Under the pieces are notes generated by a model. It saw only the letters and a list, made by a program, of their open reading frames with translations, made no database searches and was not told the DNA's origin. Below, piece after piece: positions 30,819 through 43,835 of a stretch of 64,000 nucleotides of DNA. Origin of the DNA: Prunus persica (taxonomy: Eukaryota; Streptophyta; Magnoliopsida; Rosales; Rosaceae); NCBI RefSeq assembly GCF_000346465.2, contig NC_034014.1, forward strand, positions 5,108,461-5,172,460, read 5' to 3'. The translations under genes and the position numbers were made by a program. Each line of letters begins with the position of its first letter. Within the stretch, counting starts at the first letter, position 1.

Positions 30819-33800
30819 ATGGAGGTTTCGGTTTTGAAACTGATTTTGATGTACTCACTTTTCAATGGAGTATTGTTGGTTTGCTCCATGCAAATGGGAC
30901 TGGGAGGGAACGAGACAGATAGGCTGGCCCTGCTAGCCATCAGAGCTCAAATAAAGCAAGATCCTCATAATGTAACGAGCTCCTGGAATGAATCCACTCA
31001 CTTTTGCCTGTGGCAAGGCGTCACCTGCAGTCGACGACATCGCCAAAGGGTCACAAAGCTGGACCTTCAATCTCAAAAGCTCGCAGGGTCCCTATCCCCA
31101 CACATAGGAAACCTAAGTTTCCTAAGGGAACTAGAACTACAAAACAACGGCTTCAGCAATAAAATCCCTCCAGAAATTGGGCATTTGCGTAGATTGCGGG
31201 TACTATCTCTATACAGAAACTCATTTAGTGGCCCTATTCCATACAACTTATCATATTGCTCCAACCTCATCTTCATGAATTTCGGTTCCAACGGGTTGGT
31301 GGGTAAAATTCCATCTGAATTTGGCTCTTTATCGAAGCTTCAAAGAATTGTTTTACAAGTCAATAATTTAACAGGAGAGATCCCTCCTTCCTTGGGAAAC
31401 CTTTCGTCTCTTGAGGTACTTGCTGCATTTAAAAATAACTTGGTGGGAAGCATCCCTACTTCTCTAGGCCAATTGAAAAACTTAACCTTTTTGTCATTGG
31501 GCTCAAACAACTTATCTGGTACCATTCCTCCCTCCATCTATAACCTCTCTGCTCTTTATTCTTTTTACGTTATAGAAAACCAAATTCGAGGGAGTCTTCC
31601 ATCAGACTTGGGAAACACTCTTCCTGATCTCCAAATCTTTAGCATCGCTGCAAACCAAATTTTTGGATCCTTGCCACCCTCACTATCGAATGCCACGAAT
31701 CTACGTGAAATTCAAGTTCAGTATAACAAGCTAACGGGACAGGTGCCAGATTTACGAAAGCTTCATAACCTACGGCTATTCACCATTCACTATAACCGTC
31801 TTGGAAGCGGGACAGATGGTGACTTGAGTTTTCTCTCAGACTTGACCAATGGCACAGAGTTAGAACACTTGCATATTGAGGCAAACAATTTTGGTGGGAC
31901 GTTGCCCGCATCAATATCCAATCTCTCAACCAATCTTCAAATGTTTTGGTTTCACAGAAACCAAATACATGGAAGCATCCCAACAGAATTAGGGAATTTG
32001 GTCAACTTGGAGTCGTTGTTAATGTGGGGAAATAGCTTGACGGGTAACATTCCCACTGAAATTCAGAAGATGTCAAGCCTTGTGGAATTAGATATTTCTA
32101 TGAATGCATTATCAGGAAGCATTCCGGCGTCTTTCGGAAATTTAACCAAGTTATCCAGTCTCTTCTTACAAGGAAATAATCTTGAGGGCGTCATCCCTTC
32201 AAGCCTGGGGAATTGCAAGCGGTTGATATTATTGGATTTATCTAATAATAAACTTAGTGGCGCAATACCTCAACAAGTTATCGGCCTCCCGTCCTTATCA
32301 CTGCTTTTGAACTTGTCGACGAACAACTTTACGGGTTCTCTTCCGATGGAGGTTGGAAAGTTGAAGAGTCTGGGTGAACTGGACGTTTCTAATAACATGT
32401 TATCCGGAGAACTTCCTGGTAGCCTTGGTTCATGTGAGAGTTTAGAAGTCTTACACTTGCAAGACAACTTCTTTAAGGGGTCTATTCCCTCATCTATGAT
32501 TGGGTTGAAAGGCATAGAAGAATTAGACCTTTCTCGCAACAATTTGTCGGGTGAAATTCCAAAATTCTTAGGGGGCTTTGTCTTCTTGAAGAAACTAGAC
32601 CTATCATTCAATGAATTTTGGGGAGCGGTACCAACTGGAGGAGGTGCTTTTAAAAATGCAAGTGTGATTTCAATTACCGGCAACACCAAGCTCTGCGGGG
32701 GAATTGCTGATCTCCAACTGCCCAAGTGCAAGTCCCAAAAAGGAGGATCATCTCGTAGCTTGAAATTAATAATCCCGTTAGTACTTTCCGGATTTGCTCT
32801 TCTTGTAATAGTTATGGTGATGTCCTATTTCTTCCTCTGTTCGTCAAGAAGGAAAAGGAAAGAGATTCCGTTGAGCACATTGGCGAACCATTTTTTGCAA
32901 GTGTCATATGCTACTCTTCTAAGAGCTACTGGCGAGTTCTCTTCGGCTAATTTGATTGGTGCAGGCAGTTTTGGGTCTGTGTACAAAGGAATTCTTGATG
33001 ATAATGATAAACATCAACTTGTTGCTGTGAAGGTGTTCAACTTGTTACGCCATGGAGCATCGAAGAGTTTCATGGCCGAATGTGAGGCTTTAAGAAACAT
33101 CAAGCATCGAAATCTTGTCGAGATTATAACTGCGTGTTCAAGTGTTGACTTTCATGGTAATGACTTCAAGGCTCTGGTTTACAAGTACATGGACAGAGGA
33201 AGCTTAGAGGAGTGGCTGCATCCTCCTACTGAAATTGAAGAGATAAGAGAGGCACTCAATCTAGAGCAAAGGCTAGACATTGCCATTGATGTTGCTTGTG
33301 CATTGGATTATCTTCATAATCATTGTGAAACACCGATAGTTCATTGTGATCTCAAGCCAAGCAATGTTCTTTTGGACAACGAGATGACTGGACATGTTTC
33401 TGACTTTGGACTCGCAAGATTTCTCTCCCAAGAAGCTGGTATTAATGTTTCCAACAATCACACAAGTTCCATTGGAATAAAAGGAACGGTTGGTTATGCT
33501 GCTCCAGGTAAGTGGTGTCCTTTTTTTCTTTTTAAATTTTACTAACAATTGTGCTGATAATATCTTATGATGTTTGAATGGTAGAGTACGGTATGGGAAG
33601 CGAGGTGTCAACAAATGGAGATGTCTACAGCTTTGGTATTCTTCTGTTAGAGATGTTCGCGGGAAAGCGACCCACTGACGACATGTTTAATGGGGACCTA
33701 AACCTTCATACTTTTGTTAAAATGGCTTTCCCTAATCGAGTAATGGAGATTGTAGATTCAACACTTTTTGAAGGAGGCACCAACGAGAGAAGGGTTCAAA

Positions 33801-33934
33801 AGATTGAGGTGTGCTTGAATTTAATACTTAGAATTGGAATTGAATGCTCTGCTGAATCTCCAACGGACCGTCTGAAGAATATCAGTGATGCTGCATCTGA
33901 GCTGCATTCCATTAGAGACGTTCTTCTTGGATAG
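30819..33934 (+). CDS. LRR receptor-like Ser/Thr kinase, subfamily XII, intact
   Basis: Exons 30819-33507 and 33585-33934 (intron GTAAGT...TGGTAG) give 1012 residues. The start at 30819 aligns with the ATG of the copies at 5962 and 8840 and opens a signal peptide (MEVSVLKLILMYSLFNGVLL); in-frame ATGs at 30723 and 30792 lie in the conserved leader and are less likely. Order: signal peptide 1-~30; LRRNT_2 (NETDRLALLAIRAQIKQDP); about 20 LRRs; membrane helix ~650-675; kinase with [11 protein letters not shown] (~714-724), Lys738, catalytic HCDLKPSN with Asp844, DFG Asp862. It is a non-RD kinase. The C-terminal [18 protein letters not shown] and [16 protein letters not shown] motifs are complete. 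Role inferred from the family: cell-surface recognition of a microbial or other peptide and start of immune signalling. It is the sister of 8840-11987. Confidence 0.93.
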
Positions 33935-35396
33935 GAACTTTTTCTGCTACGGGTTTGTGTAATGGGGATATTATTTTTTATGTTGCTGCCTGAGAAATAT
34001 TCTTGTTGCTGCTGCTAGGCTGGTACAGTAGATGGGAGTTGTGATACTACTACGTCGTTTTATTTGTGTGTTTGGGCTTGAAGCCCTTAGAAATGTGATC
34101 AAACTACTGCATCTTGTGTAAATCTCTTATCCTAAATAAATCTGAAAGTACACTTGATCCTGTTGTTTGGTCCAAATACGTTCTCTAAAAACTATGACGG
34201 CCATTTCCTAAGCCCATGCCTATTGTGCAGTCTTCCAAAGATAATTGCTGGTTTGCAAACGGGTCTAGCTTAGCGAAAAAATGTGTTTGAAAAATCATCG
34301 CCCCTTTTATTACTTTGATTATCGATTATATTTTGGCATGTGAATGCAATTTCAAACTCATTCATAATCCCCTAAATTTTGAACTAAATGAGACCTTACG
34401 GTGTGTTTGGTTCATGGAAAATGGGGCTTAGGATAGAAAATCATAATTTCTCATGTTTGGTAAGTCGAGACATGGAAAATGGTTGCTTGACACATGAGAA
34501 ACTAGGGAAAAATAAACTCTCCAACCCCTAAGGTATGCACATTTTTATGACCATTTTGTCCAATTCACAATTTACCACTTTGACTATTCTTTTATTTTAT
34601 TCAATTCATATTTTTAAAATGGGTATAATTTATATTATATTTATTTTATATTTATACACAAACCAAGTATAAAAAAATAAATTAAATAATTTTTTACTTT
34701 CCCAATATTACCAAACATATAAAAAGAATCATCCATATCTCATCTCTTGTAAAAGACTTTGGAAATGAAATCTTTTGATCGAACCAGCTTGAGAAAACAA
34801 AACTGCTTTTGTCCTTTTGCTTTTGATAGCTCCAACCCAACCCAAACCACAAAGTCTCAATAAATAATTATACAAAGTTGAACAAAACCAAACAGAGTCC
34901 AGTGAAATTCAGAGGTAAACATTTGATTTACTACCTTCACCAAGAAGTTCCAAGTTACAACCCATGTTCATCATAATCTCTCAGCAATTGAACTTTCCCA
35001 GAAGTCAATTCCCACAAATTTCCATCAAACACCTCATACATACACAACACAGCCATCTCCAAACCCCAATTTAACCACAAGAAGATAAAGGAAATTAAGA
35101 GTGCAAAAGAGTAGAAAAAACACCAATGGAATTAAAAACCAAATTAGACTAACAAATTGCTTGGAACTACTTGTGGATACATGTACACAAAATATACCCG
35201 TATTTAATTTTCAGGTTGTCATTAGTTTCTTCAAGCATAGGAACTCTTAAATATGCAACTGGATTGTTGGTTGCTTTTTGGCATGGGTGGTGTAGGAAAG
35301 GTATATATCTCCTCCTTTTTCACTGCCTCCATTGTAGCTAGTCTTCTTGAGCTGCTAATTAGTTGCTGGCAATTTGTGTTTATAAATTATTAAAGT
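33935..35396. other. Downstream flank and intergenic
   Basis: 34024-34322 is the ~300-bp downstream block repeated at 3-330. 34396-34745 begins ACGGTGTGTTTGGTTCATGG and ends near ACCAAACATA, which suggests an old Tourist-like or hAT-like insertion, but I could not find a convincing target duplication. No gene. Confidence 0.45.
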
Positions 35397-37129
35397 TGGA
35401 TAAATAAATCAAGCATATATTTTAACTGGTCTTATTGATCTGCCCTAGACAATTTCTTGTTATTGTTTCTCATTATGCTTAATTGGAGTGTTTACCTTGT
35501 ATTCTAGTTCAATAGAAATATTTCACAAATGTTGAGGTGAAAATCATTTAGAAAAATTAATATATATTGTTAAAAAAAAAACTTTAATAATAAGCTTATG
35601 GTAAATGACCTATTTTTGTTTTGGGCCAGATGAAAGAGTTTTAAATTTTGTTTTGTTAAAGGTCAATAGGAAAAATTGTGATTTATAGAATATATATTTC
35701 AAGTATGGATATGTTTAAATTTATATATGTTTGTTGACGTACAGTGGGCAACATAACATGATTTGGATTGATATTTTAAGAGAATAACCAAGTACAGTGT
35801 GATATCTATATTGTTTATAACAACCTCAATTTTACACAAACAACAACTAAAGTTAAAAATTTAAAACAACACTTATAAGACAACTGATGCATATAACTAG
35901 AAGTAGCATCAGCACTATTGTTTTCTGTGATGTTGTAAGTCAGAAAAAACATCAGTGTAGTAGAGAATTCCGATGCTATAAACCATGTTTAGAATCAAAA
36001 CTATTAAAATTACCGATGTCGTTGTAGGTTTAGGCATTAGGGGCAATGTGTTTTTGGCACACAAAAGGCACTTTAGCATCGGTGTTTAGGACAAAACTAA
36101 TCTCATGAATATATAAGGGCAACATAAAATATCTGATGTCTAGAATTAAAGAGTAATACCATAGTAAATAGAGTGCTTTGGCAACGATATTAATTTTATT
36201 ACAATTTTAGTCCATCCTTTAAGTAGGATATATCTTGAGATTTATAATGAAATGAAATGAATTAGAATGGTAATTTTAATAATTTTTTCGTGGGAATGTT
36301 TTTAGCCTTATGAGAGTGATGTCAATACTACTACTACGTCGTTTTGTTGGTGTGTTTTGGGCCTGCAGGCTGCATTCCCTAGAAATGTGATTAAATCTAT
36401 CAAACAACTACATCTTGTCTCTTATCTTCAATAAATCTGAGACACTTGACCCCATTAGGCTGTTGTTGGGTGAGTCCAAATACCGTGTCTAGAGACGTCC
36501 GTTTCCCAAGCCCATGGCCTATTATATTATAAAGCAAGATGATTCATTATTTACAAAAGGGCCTAGCAGTCTTTCAATCAATTTCCCCCCGTCTATTCCG
36601 ATCCAAAGATAATTGCATGCTCACATCATATGAGCTAACCCACTGTGCCACTATAGTTATTGCCCTATTTCATCATTGATTTTCTCTCAACTATCTTTTT
36701 ACCAAAGCAAATAAAATTGAAGTCCAAAACCTAAAGCATTCATTGGGAAAACCACGCGTTTTTTGTAATATTATAAGACGATAAAATTTTATTAGATCAA
36801 TAAGAATAAAGAGTACAAAAGACACTTACTGTGAAGGAAGTCATTTCAATAACAATATGGCAATTATGGGTAAAACTTCTTCAGTGACTTGGGCTAGCTA
36901 AAAAGTAGAAACGATCTAAAGAGAATCACACTCGAACATAACTTTTCTAAAACCTCTTTCAACCGCCATAATTTCCCTAATCTAATCTAGTTAAATCAAA
37001 GACAAAAACTAGTTGTTAACCGGCATGACTCTTTTAAAGAGACTAAGAACACATAGCAAACTCAACTAAGTTTATGGAATTATGGGAGAAAAAAAAAACT
37101 CAAAGTATCTGGACTTTATTAAACAAACT
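35397..37129. repeat. Duplicated arm B, left part
   Basis: Co-linear with 13123-15910 and the first bases after 21177. It holds the unoccupied TTA (37034-37036) for the paired Harbinger insertions of copy A. 36335-36660 contains the ~300-bp downstream block. Non-coding. Confidence 0.88.
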
Positions 37130-38602
37130 TGTAGGGGTCTTTTGTTCCAGCAGCCTGACGAATGGGCATGGGCTGCCATAAGAGGAAAATGAATAAAAAT
37201 TCCTCGAGTGCCTAAGTTCAGAAACCAAGGTCCCAAAAGAGTTTTTGAAAGGTTTGATGAAACCTTAGAAAAAACACCCTTAGGTTCTTTTCACCAATAG
37301 CCGAATAAACATAATAAATTGATTCATGGCTTAACTTGAGGAGCTTGTGGCATGGGAGCTAAGCGTTCACGAGTTTAGCAATTTGAGAGAGAGAGAGAAA
37401 CATGAGTTTCTTACAAAGACCGAAGGTTTAGAGTAGGACAGGGGAAAATTAGAACGATTTCTATCTCAAGGGAAGAAGAGAAACAAACGAAGAAGAAAAT
37501 TGGGTGGCTTGAGTAAATTCCCAGTTGCTTGACAAAGCTTGGTCAGGCTCTGGATCATAATTTTGCTGGGTAGGAAAGGCTCCCTTTTATAGGCTAAAAG
37601 AATCCTAATTTTATCCAACTTTTCTCTCCCTTTTTCCATTGCTTCTTCTTACTTGATCTAATTTGGTGAAATTCGACTATCCAAGGTGCCTTGGTAAGGA
37701 ACCCTTTGGGGTCCCAAGGATTTTATGCGGCTGGACCTCCTTATGAGGGTGAGGCGCCACTTGCTTTCCTTCGTGGTTTTTTCAAAATGGTGCTTACAGT
37801 AGAAACGGGAGATGGGTGGAGTCTCTTGTCTGCTGGGTATTCTTCTTCTGTTCATGGATTTCCTTTGGTTCCTGCAATGGCTCTTTGATGACTACCTTGG
37901 AACTCTAACAAGAGGAAGCATGATGCCAGCTTTTTCACAAGTCGCTGGGTTGGGCTTGTAAGCACATTATTGGATTATTAGGCTATTATTTTCAATGTTT
38001 GATAGGTTTCGTCAAGCTGCTGGAAATGGCTTTATTAGCTTTGGGTATTCTATTGATGTGGACTGGTCTAAGTGTTATGACAGGCTTCTAGATGTCCTCC
38101 TAAGGCATTGGACCATTTTTCCCTTTTCTCTCATGCTAACCCATGTATTTGGGCTCAAGGAATGGGCTTGAGTTTTAATGCCCCCAAGTGGCTTAAAACT
38201 TCCGCTCCTCGAACCCTCAATGGGCCCCTTGATCACTTGTTTTCTTCCATACCACAACATTCTCAGCAAGCCCCGGTAATTTTTTTCGTGGCTTGGGCCC
38301 ATTTAAGCTTGTAGCATTGCCTGACATAGCGGTTCTTTGCTTGGCATTATGCTTGTGCTTGAGTTTATCATGCCACAATAAGCCATGATCGGGCTAAATA
38401 GCATCGGATTAAGTTGGTGAGCTTGAATTTATAAAGCCGGTGCATATTAATTCTTTTGCGCATGTTTGTTTGGCATGATGCATGGCCCATGGCTTAAGTG
38501 GGTGCGTCCCACAATTTTTCTTATATTTCTTTTGCGATCAATTTATTCGTGTTGGGCTAAGACTAAACTTGGGTCTAATCCTTGAATTTTTGGGCCTCAA
38601 CA
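37130..38602. mobile_element. 1473-bp solo LTR
   Basis: Starts TGTAGGGGTC, ends GGGCCTCAACA, and is flanked by the perfect 5-bp duplication AAACT (37125-37129 and 38603-38607). Copy A has the empty target at 21228-21232. No second LTR or internal region is present, so the element recombined out, leaving one LTR. Its length suggests a Ty3/gypsy family, but that is inference. Open frames inside show no known domain. Confidence 0.88.
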
Positions 38603-41040
38603 AAACTAAACCAAAATAATAATAAAAAACTAAAATAATGTCGACAAAAGGAAAACCAACTGTCGCTAATCTTTCTTCGAGGCATAACATATAGAGCGCC
38701 ACCTAGTTACTCCAAGACCTTAATGCACCAATGAAAAGTGGATCTACCATGACCAACTAGCAACACCTCAAAAAGCAGTCCAAATCTAAAATAATAGATA
38801 TGCCAAAAGAAGAATAAATCGATATAGATCTACCAACAACCAAAGATCTGACGAAATCCAAAGGATAACCCCCGGATCTGAAGCGTTCATTTCTCTTCCT
38901 ATAAACCATGTATTTTTTAGGATCATGTATTAATGGCCATTCTGATGGGTCAACTAATTTTTTTTTTTTCACTAATGGACATTCTAATGCCCATTTTGCC
39001 CTTGACTTGATGTCTTTGTAACCGATTGAATAAATCATGCAAATTGAGATTCATATTGAATAATAAATCAGCTATTATGTCACACAAATCAACATTTACT
39101 TTACGATGATTTGTCAGTTGACCAAACCATGCAAATTGGAATTCATATTTAACATGAAGTGAGATTCATCTTCGATTTTTCGAGTTAACCTTGGTCTTAG
39201 AGCTTGCGGCAGATGGTGGGTCTCATTCTACCAACGTACCTAGCCTTGTTCATTTTTTTCTATCAACCTTCTCACTGACACTGGGTAACCAAGCTTCATT
39301 AGACCAGCATCCTATTAGTAAGGCAGCTATGCGTGCTTATGTTTACCTCTTTCTTTTAAAAAATAAAAAATAAAAATGAAGGAAATTGACTATTATCACC
39401 ATCAACGTTGGAGTAAATTGGTGCCTCTCTTGTTCATTTTTATCTTTTACTTATGTGTCTACTGGGTATCAACTTATTGAGACCCACTTGGTAAAGTTGG
39501 AGAAGAATCAATTTTATTCATTGTTTTCAATGCTTTCAAATGAATAATAGCTGGGTGAAGGGCCAAATGATGGTGGCGGTTTGTCCACGGATTGTCTTGT
39601 GCAATTTGCTTGCATGCGGTAGGTGATTCCCACATAATCTCATCACCAAGCAAATTAAATCCCATTAATTAAGACACTAAAACTGATTAATTATTACCTC
39701 CCCATCTTGCTTTTGGAAACAAGAATCTTGATAATATAAGAGGCAGTTAAGTTGGTTGTTGTGGTAGTTGGTTTTTATATTGCAAAGAAGAATCTAAGCT
39801 ACTTTGGCCATTTTGTAAAAGAAAAGGAAAGAAAGGCCCATGTGATATTTGGACAGACATAGTGAATGATGGTGCTAGCTGCACCTGCATATTGCTGTTT
39901 TATATATAACAAAATAAAAAGAATTCAGGATTTTTTTAATTAAAAAAAAAGGTAATTGGCTCTCTTGTCTTGGATATGATGCCTATTTGCTTGCTTGGTT
40001 GAGAAACTTGTGGCTTTTTTCTCATGGAGATTGCGTAAAGGTGCAAACAATTTGTTTTGAATATGGGCATAAAGAGTGATTATGCAAAATAGCTATATTT
40101 GGGAAATTTGGTCCCTCTGTCCAACCAACAATATGCATGCGAACTTGAGCATTATAATGTTCATGATTTTGTTTGGTTTACATTTCTTTTTCACTTGGAA
40201 ACACTTCCTGAATCTATGGGGAACTATTCAAGTTCTAACTACCACACCCAACCGAATTATAATTTGGCCCCAAAATTGGGTAACTGGCCAATTGAAGATC
40301 CTTCAATCATTTTGTACCCCTCCATATTATTATGATTCAAGGACAAGTTCTCCTTAAATGAACTTCCCCTTATTATGCATGTAGCTTGCCCCTCCCACCC
40401 ACCTTAATTACTCCCAGCCAAAACTTTATGAGGGGTTGCTCTAAATTGAAACCTCAATCTTAATTAGGTTAAGCATCCATCGTTCACATCTTAAAATAAA
40501 ATACAACGTTTAGTAAGCAGTTCTACTACTAATAGCACCAATGTCTTTTATAATAAAACCGCACACTTTCAAGTTTCATAATAAAATACAATATACATAA
40601 GCAGTAAAGACAATATTGATATTAGTAGGAGTGGGTCACCGACTAATCCAACTACACAAAAAATATTATGAATCCATCATTCTTTTTAATTCGTGCGCTA
40701 ATATTGCAAATTTATTTAAATTGATATTCAATTTAACTGTAATGAGATTCCTCGGCACCGTCACATTTGCTTTGGAGAAAATATATGTAGCTTTTTAACC
40801 TCTCTCTTTTTTTTTGGGTCAAAATGTAGCTTTTTAACCTTGTCTATTATGTTCATTTCTAAAGCAGCCCTGCTTCACTGACGGACTTGTCCTCCTCTCG
40901 CTCTAGTCAAACTTCCTTACAGTTCCATGTCCCTCCTCCCCCGTCCACTTATTCCAAAGTGCAAGACTTTGTTCCAGAAACTCAGTCATTCTAGTAAGCT
41001 TTTGCAAACCAGCAGCCCAACAATGTGAATCCTCATATTC
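38603..41040. repeat. Duplicated arm B, right part
   Basis: Co-linear with 21228-25080 minus the two insertions there. It holds the empty sites at 40659-40666 and 40740-40742. The part 38990-40320 is nearly identical to copy A. Confidence 0.88.
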
Positions 41041-43556
41041 CAACTTATGGCACTTTGATAGTGTGTATTAGAAAATTCTCTTTCTCTTTTCTAACTTTGA
41101 CAAAAAAAATAAATTTTAAATTTTTTTAAAAAAAAAAGAAAAAAGGAAATTTTAATTGAATTATACATGACCTCAATTATTTAAATTATTTTTCATGCAT
41201 GGGCCACATAGGCCTCAAAATTTGACCAACCAGATGATGTATTAAGGATCTATTTCAGATTAGAAGCTCACATGGAGGCAAAGATCGCAGATAAGGATAG
41301 GAATGGACGTATACGCAAGCAATAAGTAAATATTTGGTGGGGGCACAAGTTTCTCTGGTCTCCTACCCACATGGATATATGGTTGTATATGTTTATCTTT
41401 CTTGAATTCTCTCGCCCACATGTAGTGTGATACCCTGTATTCATATGGGTATATAGCCATCTTTCTTGAATTCTCTATCCCATATGTTAATGTGACATAA
41501 CATGTGATAGGATCTCTTTGGAGCTCCTTTCAAACAAGTGAGCTATCCTTTTAACATCCCCATTCCCAAATGGACACAGAGCATCCTTTTAACATGTATT
41601 AGTAACATACATTAGGAAGAAAACGATCATTAGACTGAGTTAATATAGGAAGATGTATATTCAACTAGTCTAACTCAAATAGCATAAGCGTCACGTGTGA
41701 TAAAAATTTCTCTTTTAATAAAAGGTCTTGGTAATACATGTATTGACCACATTAATAGTTACAATATTACATCTTTTGCCAAGTATGATTTACAAGACAC
41801 CCACTTATGTAAGCGGATTCTACATCTATAAACGTTTTGAAATAGCTAAAAGTGTTGTAGGCACTAGAAAAATTTCTAATAGTGTTTGGCAGAAAAACTT
41901 AAAATACTTCTTACTCATAAAAATATTTTCTAAAGAAGCATATACAAGTTGTTTCTTTATGAAGCGCTGTGATTTTTAATAAAATTTCTACGCGTGCTTA
42001 ACATAAGTACTTTCAAACCTTTGCATCTTCTAGAGCTTTTCATGCTTTCATGGGGTTAGAGACCATAGACCAATGGCTAGAGGTCAATTATCTTGATGCA
42101 ATTCGATCCGCTAAAATTTTTTCAGGACAGAAGGCGGCCGTTTAGACTCTGTGTGTGTGAGTAAGAAAAAAATGCTTGTAGGGCATGGAATTGCATTAAT
42201 TTGTCTCAACAAACTGCAGTTTACAAGTCTGACTGGAGTTATTAACTTTGAATCCAACAATCAAGGCTAGATTGGAGTTGGAATTTTCCGTAACGACCAG
42301 GACAGTTCTCCCATAAATAAGTGCCTATAAACCATGAGGGCAACATCAGCATGAAATTTGTGGTGGAAAGAGAGCCTTCAAATTTCCATGATTTTAAAGT
42401 CATCTACCAAAGTAAAGTCGGCTCAAGTGGCAATTTGTACAATTAATCCTAGCTAGAGAAGTTAGTTTTAACCTACCCATGTGTTAATATTTTGTTCTTT
42501 TCTCTCTTTTCTTTCCTGGCAAGCAGCCCTTGTGATAAATTGGCAATATGATTCTTGAAAATTTTAATTATGGTTATATAATTAAGGCTACCCCAATTCA
42601 ATTTTTAGGTGTATAATTCATTGCAAGTATTATGGCATATTCAGCAGCCAACTGCCAGTTGTAATCAATTCTTCATTTAGATTGGAAATTGGATTCCACA
42701 AAATGAATACTTTTCTTCTTTCTTTCTTTCTAAATTTAATTCTAGTTTACTCATTTGTTTTTTTTAGTACAAGTGATAATCTAATCTACAAGAGAGGGGA
42801 ATTTTTCACACACACACACACAAAACTATGATGCCGTGAGAATTCGAATCTGAGACTTCTGATATGCAGTATTAGATAATTTATGAAAAACTTGAGTGAA
42901 GACCTCTTTATTGCATGAACGAATGAGCAATAGACAAACATAACATGTTACGTGTACTCATCCTACCATGTAACAAGAAAGTCCTCTCACGTAAGTTTTA
43001 CTCAATTTACACATGATTAAGTGTGACGACCCTCAGGTAAACAACAAATTTAAGGAACTGCTTTGTTGAAAATACAAAGTAAAATGCTTAGGCTTATTAC
43101 AAGCCAAATCGAAACGTTCCAATAGCATAGGTCAAACACCTTTGATTATAATAGTTAATTTTGGATATATTTTTTAATAATATCATACATAACATGAAGC
43201 CAAAAGAAGATGTCAACGCATTGTTAATTGGGGGCTCAAAGATTGAATCAACCATATGCAAGTTTGATCGCTTAAATTAGACACTTGTTCTACGTAGGAT
43301 GTCTTTTTCTTCCAAGAGAATGAATGATTAAATTATTGATCTTCATCCCACGATATAATATAATGATTTAAATTCTTTATTTTTTATTTTTAAAGATCCT
43401 CCTTGAGAATGTATTTCTAAAGATCAAATTCAAAGTAGAATTCGTTCAACAACTATCTTTCATTCCTTTGTTTTTTAATCAATAGGGAGTGAAGGAATCA
43501 AATTTAGAAACTCTTTCACTGTTAAAAAGAGAATTAACACAAAACGAATGGATTTA
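41041..43556. other. Intergenic
   Basis: No gene recognised. 41395-41505 has two ~45-bp copies of a TCTTTCTTGAATTCTCT...CCCA.ATG unit. 42805-42890 has a short (CA)n run and a CGTGAGAATTCGAATCTGAGA segment that resembles a reverse tRNA B box, possibly an old SINE piece. Confidence 0.45.
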
Positions 43557-43832
43557 GGGCATGTTTGATAATTATTTTATTTTTTGTGTTACAGTTTAGA
43601 GAAAAAAGATGGAGAATGAAAGTGAGAATGGGAGTGGAGATGAAATTGAGAGGAGTTGATGGGAGGAATGAATAGCAAAAGTGAAAACAAAAACTAAAAA
43701 CTGAAATCTGTTTCAAATTGTTTTCACTTTTATTACTCATTCCTCTCATCCTCACTTTTATTTTCCTCTATACTATAGCACAAAAAAAATTTAAAAAAAA
43801 AACTAAAATTGAAATGATTATCAAACGGACTC
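43557..43832. mobile_element. 276-bp Tourist-like MITE
   Basis: Inverted termini GGGCATGTTTGATAATTATT and complement GAGTCCGTTTGATAATCATT, flanked by TTA (43554-43556 and 43833-43835). Size, target and termini fit a PIF/Harbinger-derived MITE. Non-coding. Confidence 0.8.
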
Positions 43833-43835
43833 TTA

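Noticed and set aside
42805..42890. SINE at the CA repeat
   Set aside because: Only a B-box-like piece is present; no A box or target duplication was found.
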